From Anthropogastromicrobium sp963626545 (GTDB lineage Bacteria; Bacillota; Clostridia; Lachnospirales; Lachnospiraceae): a DNA stretch of 31,929 bases. The notes under the pieces were generated by a model, which ran no database searches, was not told the origin of the DNA, and saw nothing but the letters and a program-made list of their open reading frames with translations. Numbering within the stretch: the first letter of the stretch is position 1; each line of letters opens with the position of its first letter. The position numbers and the translations under genes are program-made. Location: positions 1 to 31,929 of the forward strand of contig CAVFYJ010000029.1 in the NCBI GenBank assembly GCA_963626545.1, written 5' to 3'. Positions 29,692 through 31,929 of the stretch are shown here, one piece after another.

Positions 29692-31059
29692 TTATGGTCT
29701 GTCATGCAGATCGACATATTCCTTCTGGGTGCCGAGCGGCTTGTAAGCAGGACGAATAATCTTATCTCCCGTGATCAGCTCCTCTATGCGGTGTGCGCTC
29801 CAGCCGACAATACGAGCCATCGCAAAGAGTGGGGTAAACAGCTCCTCCGGAATGCCGAGCATACTGTAAACAAAGCCACTATAAAAATCGACGTTTGCGC
29901 AAACACCCTTGTAGATCGTGCGGCGCTTTGAGATCAGATCGACTGCCAGCTGCTCTACATTCGAATAAAGAAGATAATCGTCCATCAGACCCTTCTCATC
30001 GGCAAGCTTCTTGACAAAGCCCTTAAAGATCTGTGCTCTTGGGTCGGAAACGGAGTAAACGGCGTGTCCCATACCATAGATTAGGCCCTTCTTGTCAAAT
30101 GCTTCTTTGTTTAACAGCTGATTTAGATAGAAGATAATCTCATCCACATCGGAGGTATCTTTTACATTCTTCTTCAGATCCTTCATCATCTGCTGAACCT
30201 TGATGTTGGCACCGCCGTGTTTTGGCCCCTTGAGGGAGCAGAGCGCAGCCGCCATAACGGAATAGGTATCAGAACCAGAGGAGGTGACAACACGTGTTGT
30301 AAAGGTTGAGTTATTTCCGCCGCCGTGCTCCATATGAAGGACAAGTGCAATATCAAGAACAAGTGCTTCAAGTTTTGTGAACTTCTTGTCTGGGCGCAGC
30401 ATACGAAGAATATTTTCTGCGGTCGATAGTGACGTGTCTGGTCTATGGATATAAAGACTCTTGTTTCGCTCATAGTGCGAATATGCGCGGTAGCCATAAA
30501 CGGCTAACATTGGAAACTCACTGATAAGCATCAGACACTGGCGCAGCACATTAGAGAGACTGGTATCATTGAGCGTATCGTCGTAGCTTCCGAGCGTCAG
30601 AACACTTCGTGTCATGGAATTCATGATATCCTTGCCGGATGCCTTCATAATGACATCGCGCACAAAATTGGTTGGGAGTCTGCGTAAAGAAGCGAGAAGA
30701 TCGGTAAATTCTGCCAGTTCTTTTTCATCTGGAAGCTTAGAAAAAAGGAGAAGATAGGTGGTTTCCTCAAAACCAAAACGCTGATCGCGTACAAATCCAT
30801 TGACAAGATCATTGATATCATAGCCGCGGTAGGAAAGCTTTCCTTCCTGAGGGTGTTTGTTTCCCTGTTCGTCAAACCAGTAAGCAGACACGTCAGAGAT
30901 ATTTGTGAGTCCGGCGACAACACCATTGCCCGCTTTGTCACGAAGTCCACGTTTGACACCGTAGGTATCAAAAAGAGCGGGATCCATCGCGGCATTTTCC
31001 AGACACTGTGGGATCATAGATTCAGAAAAAGAAGCTGCTTGTTTCATCATTGCATTCAT
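29692..31059 (-). CDS. gltA: Citrate synthase
   Basis: A 455-residue citrate synthase family enzyme (acetyl-CoA + oxaloacetate to citrate). Motifs: KLSYRGYDINDLV, LVLHMEHGGGNNSTFTTRV (first catalytic His region), KGPKHGGANIKVQQMM (second His), YGMGHAVYSVSDPRA (oxaloacetate His) and DFYSGFVYSMLGIPEELFTPLFAMARIVGWSAHRIEE (catalytic Asp and Arg). The start is ATG 31059 with AGGCAGG 9 nt before it; a longer frame from 31152 would run through the promoter. In an anaerobe it likely supplies 2-oxoglutarate for glutamate. A methylcitrate synthase role cannot be ruled out. Confidence 0.95.
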   Translation of the reverse strand: MNAMMKQAASFSESMIPQCLENAAMDPALFDTYGVKRGLRDKAGNGVVAGLTNISDVSAYWFDEQGNKHPQEGKLSYRGYDINDLVNGFVRDQRFGFEETTYLLLFSKLPDEKELAEFTDLLASLRRLPTNFVRDVIMKASGKDIMNSMTRSVLTLGSYDDTLNDTSLSNVLRQCLMLISEFPMLAVYGYRAYSHYERNKSLYIHRPDTSLSTAENILRMLRPDKKFTKLEALVLDIALVLHMEHGGGNNSTFTTRVVTSSGSDTYSVMAAALCSLKGPKHGGANIKVQQMMKDLKKNVKDTSDVDEIIFYLNQLLNKEAFDKKGLIYGMGHAVYSVSDPRAQIFKGFVKKLADEKGLMDDYLLYSNVEQLAVDLISKRRTIYKGVCANVDFYSGFVYSMLGIPEELFTPLFAMARIVGWSAHRIEELITGDKIIRPAYKPLGTQKEYVDLHDRP

Positions 31060-31105
31060 TGGGAAGAACCTGCCTTTCTGCCGCAGCGGCGGCGTGTATG
31101 CGATT

Positions 31106-31134
31106 ATTATAGCGAGAAAAAAGACACTTGTCAA
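31106..31134 (-). promoter_or_regulatory. Consensus promoter for citrate synthase
   Basis: On the minus strand TTGACA (31129-31134) and TATAAT (31106-31111) are 17 bases apart, a perfect match to the housekeeping consensus. The -35 box is in one arm of an inverted repeat. Confidence 0.88.
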
Positions 31135-31160
31135 AGAAAATTTCCCAGACAAGTGCCTCT
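31116..31160 (-). terminator. Terminator for the SEC-C gene, overlapping the citrate synthase promoter
   Basis: On the minus strand GCACTTGTC (31148-31156) pairs with GACAAGTG (31125-31132), extended by AAAGA/TCTTT, then TTTTTT. The 3' arm contains part of TTGACA and the T run lies in the promoter spacer. It is about 150 nt beyond the SEC-C stop. Confidence 0.7.
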
Positions 31161-31310
31161 TTATATTATTTTCATACTATTTTCATGATCTGTTTTTGAT
31201 CTTTTTATGGAAAAAATGATAAAAAAGATCAACATAGATTGAACGTATGGAATGTAAGCAACTAAGCAACGGTTGCTGCGTCACAGCCAGCGGTTTTTGA
31301 ATACTGTTGA

Positions 31311-31814
31311 TTATTTATTTCTGCCGCAGCAGTACTTATACTTCTTGCCGCTTCCGCAAGGACACGGATCGTTACGGCCGATCTTCTTATCCTTTACGAT
31401 AGTAGTAGAAGACTTCTGCTCCTTGTAAAGCTCCTTGCGGCGCTCTGGAGTAAGAAGAGCATCCCACTGAGGAAGGGTGTAAAGCCACTCAGCCTTTGCA
31501 CCAACCATGTTGTAGTACAGCTTTTCCTTGTCATAGTCTAAGGAAAGCTCGGTTGTCTCATCCATTGTTTCGATCGGGTTCGGCTGCTTTAAGCTGTCGT
31601 TGATGCCGTCCAGAATACCAACCATGATCATCTTGTCGATGCCGTACTTTTCAGCCAGCTGCGGGATGGTTCCGGTTACGACTTCGTTATCTGCCAGAAG
31701 AGACTCATAAAATCCCTTCTCAATTACAAAATAATGATTCCAGAACTGATTGTACTGTTCCTGAGTCATGTTCTCGCTGTAGGCACTGCCTCTCCACTGC
31801 TCAAGTAATGTCAT
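31311..31814 (-). CDS. SEC-C metal-binding domain protein
   Basis: A 167-residue soluble protein. The end, IGRNDPCPCGSGKKYKYCCG, is a SEC-C zinc motif (CxC...CC) as at the SecA C-terminus. The first 140 residues are acidic and helical (FWNHYFVIEKGFYESLL, GTIPQLAEKYGIDKMIMVGILDGI) and of unknown function; similar small SEC-C proteins are common in Clostridia. The ATG has GGAGG 7 nt upstream. A role linked to ribosomes or protein handling is possible, but nothing nearby shows it. The 31815-31929 stretch upstream has no other gene that I can see. Confidence 0.9.
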   Translation of the reverse strand: MTLLEQWRGSAYSENMTQEQYNQFWNHYFVIEKGFYESLLADNEVVTGTIPQLAEKYGIDKMIMVGILDGINDSLKQPNPIETMDETTELSLDYDKEKLYYNMVGAKAEWLYTLPQWDALLTPERRKELYKEQKSSTTIVKDKKIGRNDPCPCGSGKKYKYCCGRNK

Positions 31815-31929
31815 AATAATCCTCCAATTTTATACGATAATCTCTCGGAATCTTCGCCCCAGTAAAATCAAGGTTTCCAGATACCTCTTTTTATAAAATC
31901 CCCCACTTTTTTGCAAAATTCTCTTGCCA

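Overview
The window looks like chromosome from a Gram-positive anaerobe of the Clostridia, most likely family Lachnospiraceae (an Agathobacter/Roseburia-like genome). The reasons are gene content and regulation: an LL-diaminopimelate aminotransferase route to lysine and peptidoglycan, a CBS-domain family II pyrophosphatase, a short type-3 ProS under a T-box, metK under an S-box (SAM-I) riboswitch, an ANTAR regulator beside glnA, strong AGGAGG-type ribosome sites and TTGACA-17-TATAAT promoters. This is inference from families; no rRNA or tRNA gene is present to test it.

Layout. 1-204: non-coding, structured. 205-4992 (+): DbpA-like RNA helicase, GH42 beta-galactosidase overlapping it by 4 nt, then aspartate kinase 1. 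5068-5799 (-): hemolysin III-like membrane protein. 5980-6765 (+): an unrecognised protein with a possible PD-(D/E)XK nuclease core and a winged-helix-like tail. 6972-7871 (+): DegV. 7959-8480 (-): HD-domain protein. About 8567-10600: a complete-looking IS200/IS605 element (tnpB, tnpA, structured right end expected to encode a TnpB guide RNA), inserted between the divergent promoters of the HD gene and glcK. 10713-14042 (+): ROK glucokinase, ABC exporter, acidic-tailed membrane protein. 14413-16781 (+): CBS/DRTGG pyrophosphatase, flavin reductase. 17302-24323 (+): murA, S-box/metK, RluA-type pseudouridine synthase, aspartate kinase 2, T-box/proS. 24702-29614 (+): glutamine synthetase, ANTAR regulator, dapL, aroA. 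29692-31814 (-): citrate synthase and a SEC-C protein.

The metabolic genes share a theme of amino-acid and cell-wall precursors: two aspartate kinases of different classes and dapL feed lysine/DAP/threonine/methionine, metK uses the methionine, glnA, citrate synthase and aroA serve nitrogen and aromatic synthesis, and murA begins peptidoglycan synthesis. Much of the control visible is at the RNA level (S-box, T-box, probable ANTAR antitermination, long structured murA leader).

The most unusual content is between genes. From about 16 kb to 28.2 kb nearly every long gap carries an imperfect palindromic element. At least three related kinds can be seen: GTTCAC...GTGAAC elements, a pair of larger elements after murA and proS that share two conserved blocks and change a stem in a compensatory way, and CAGAGCC...GGCTCTG elements. 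Other points worth a look are the unrecognised nuclease-like protein flanked by two copies of an operator-like inverted repeat, the IS605 element with an intact TnpB, an Asn-rich insert inside AroA, and two places where terminators overlap a stop codon or a promoter.
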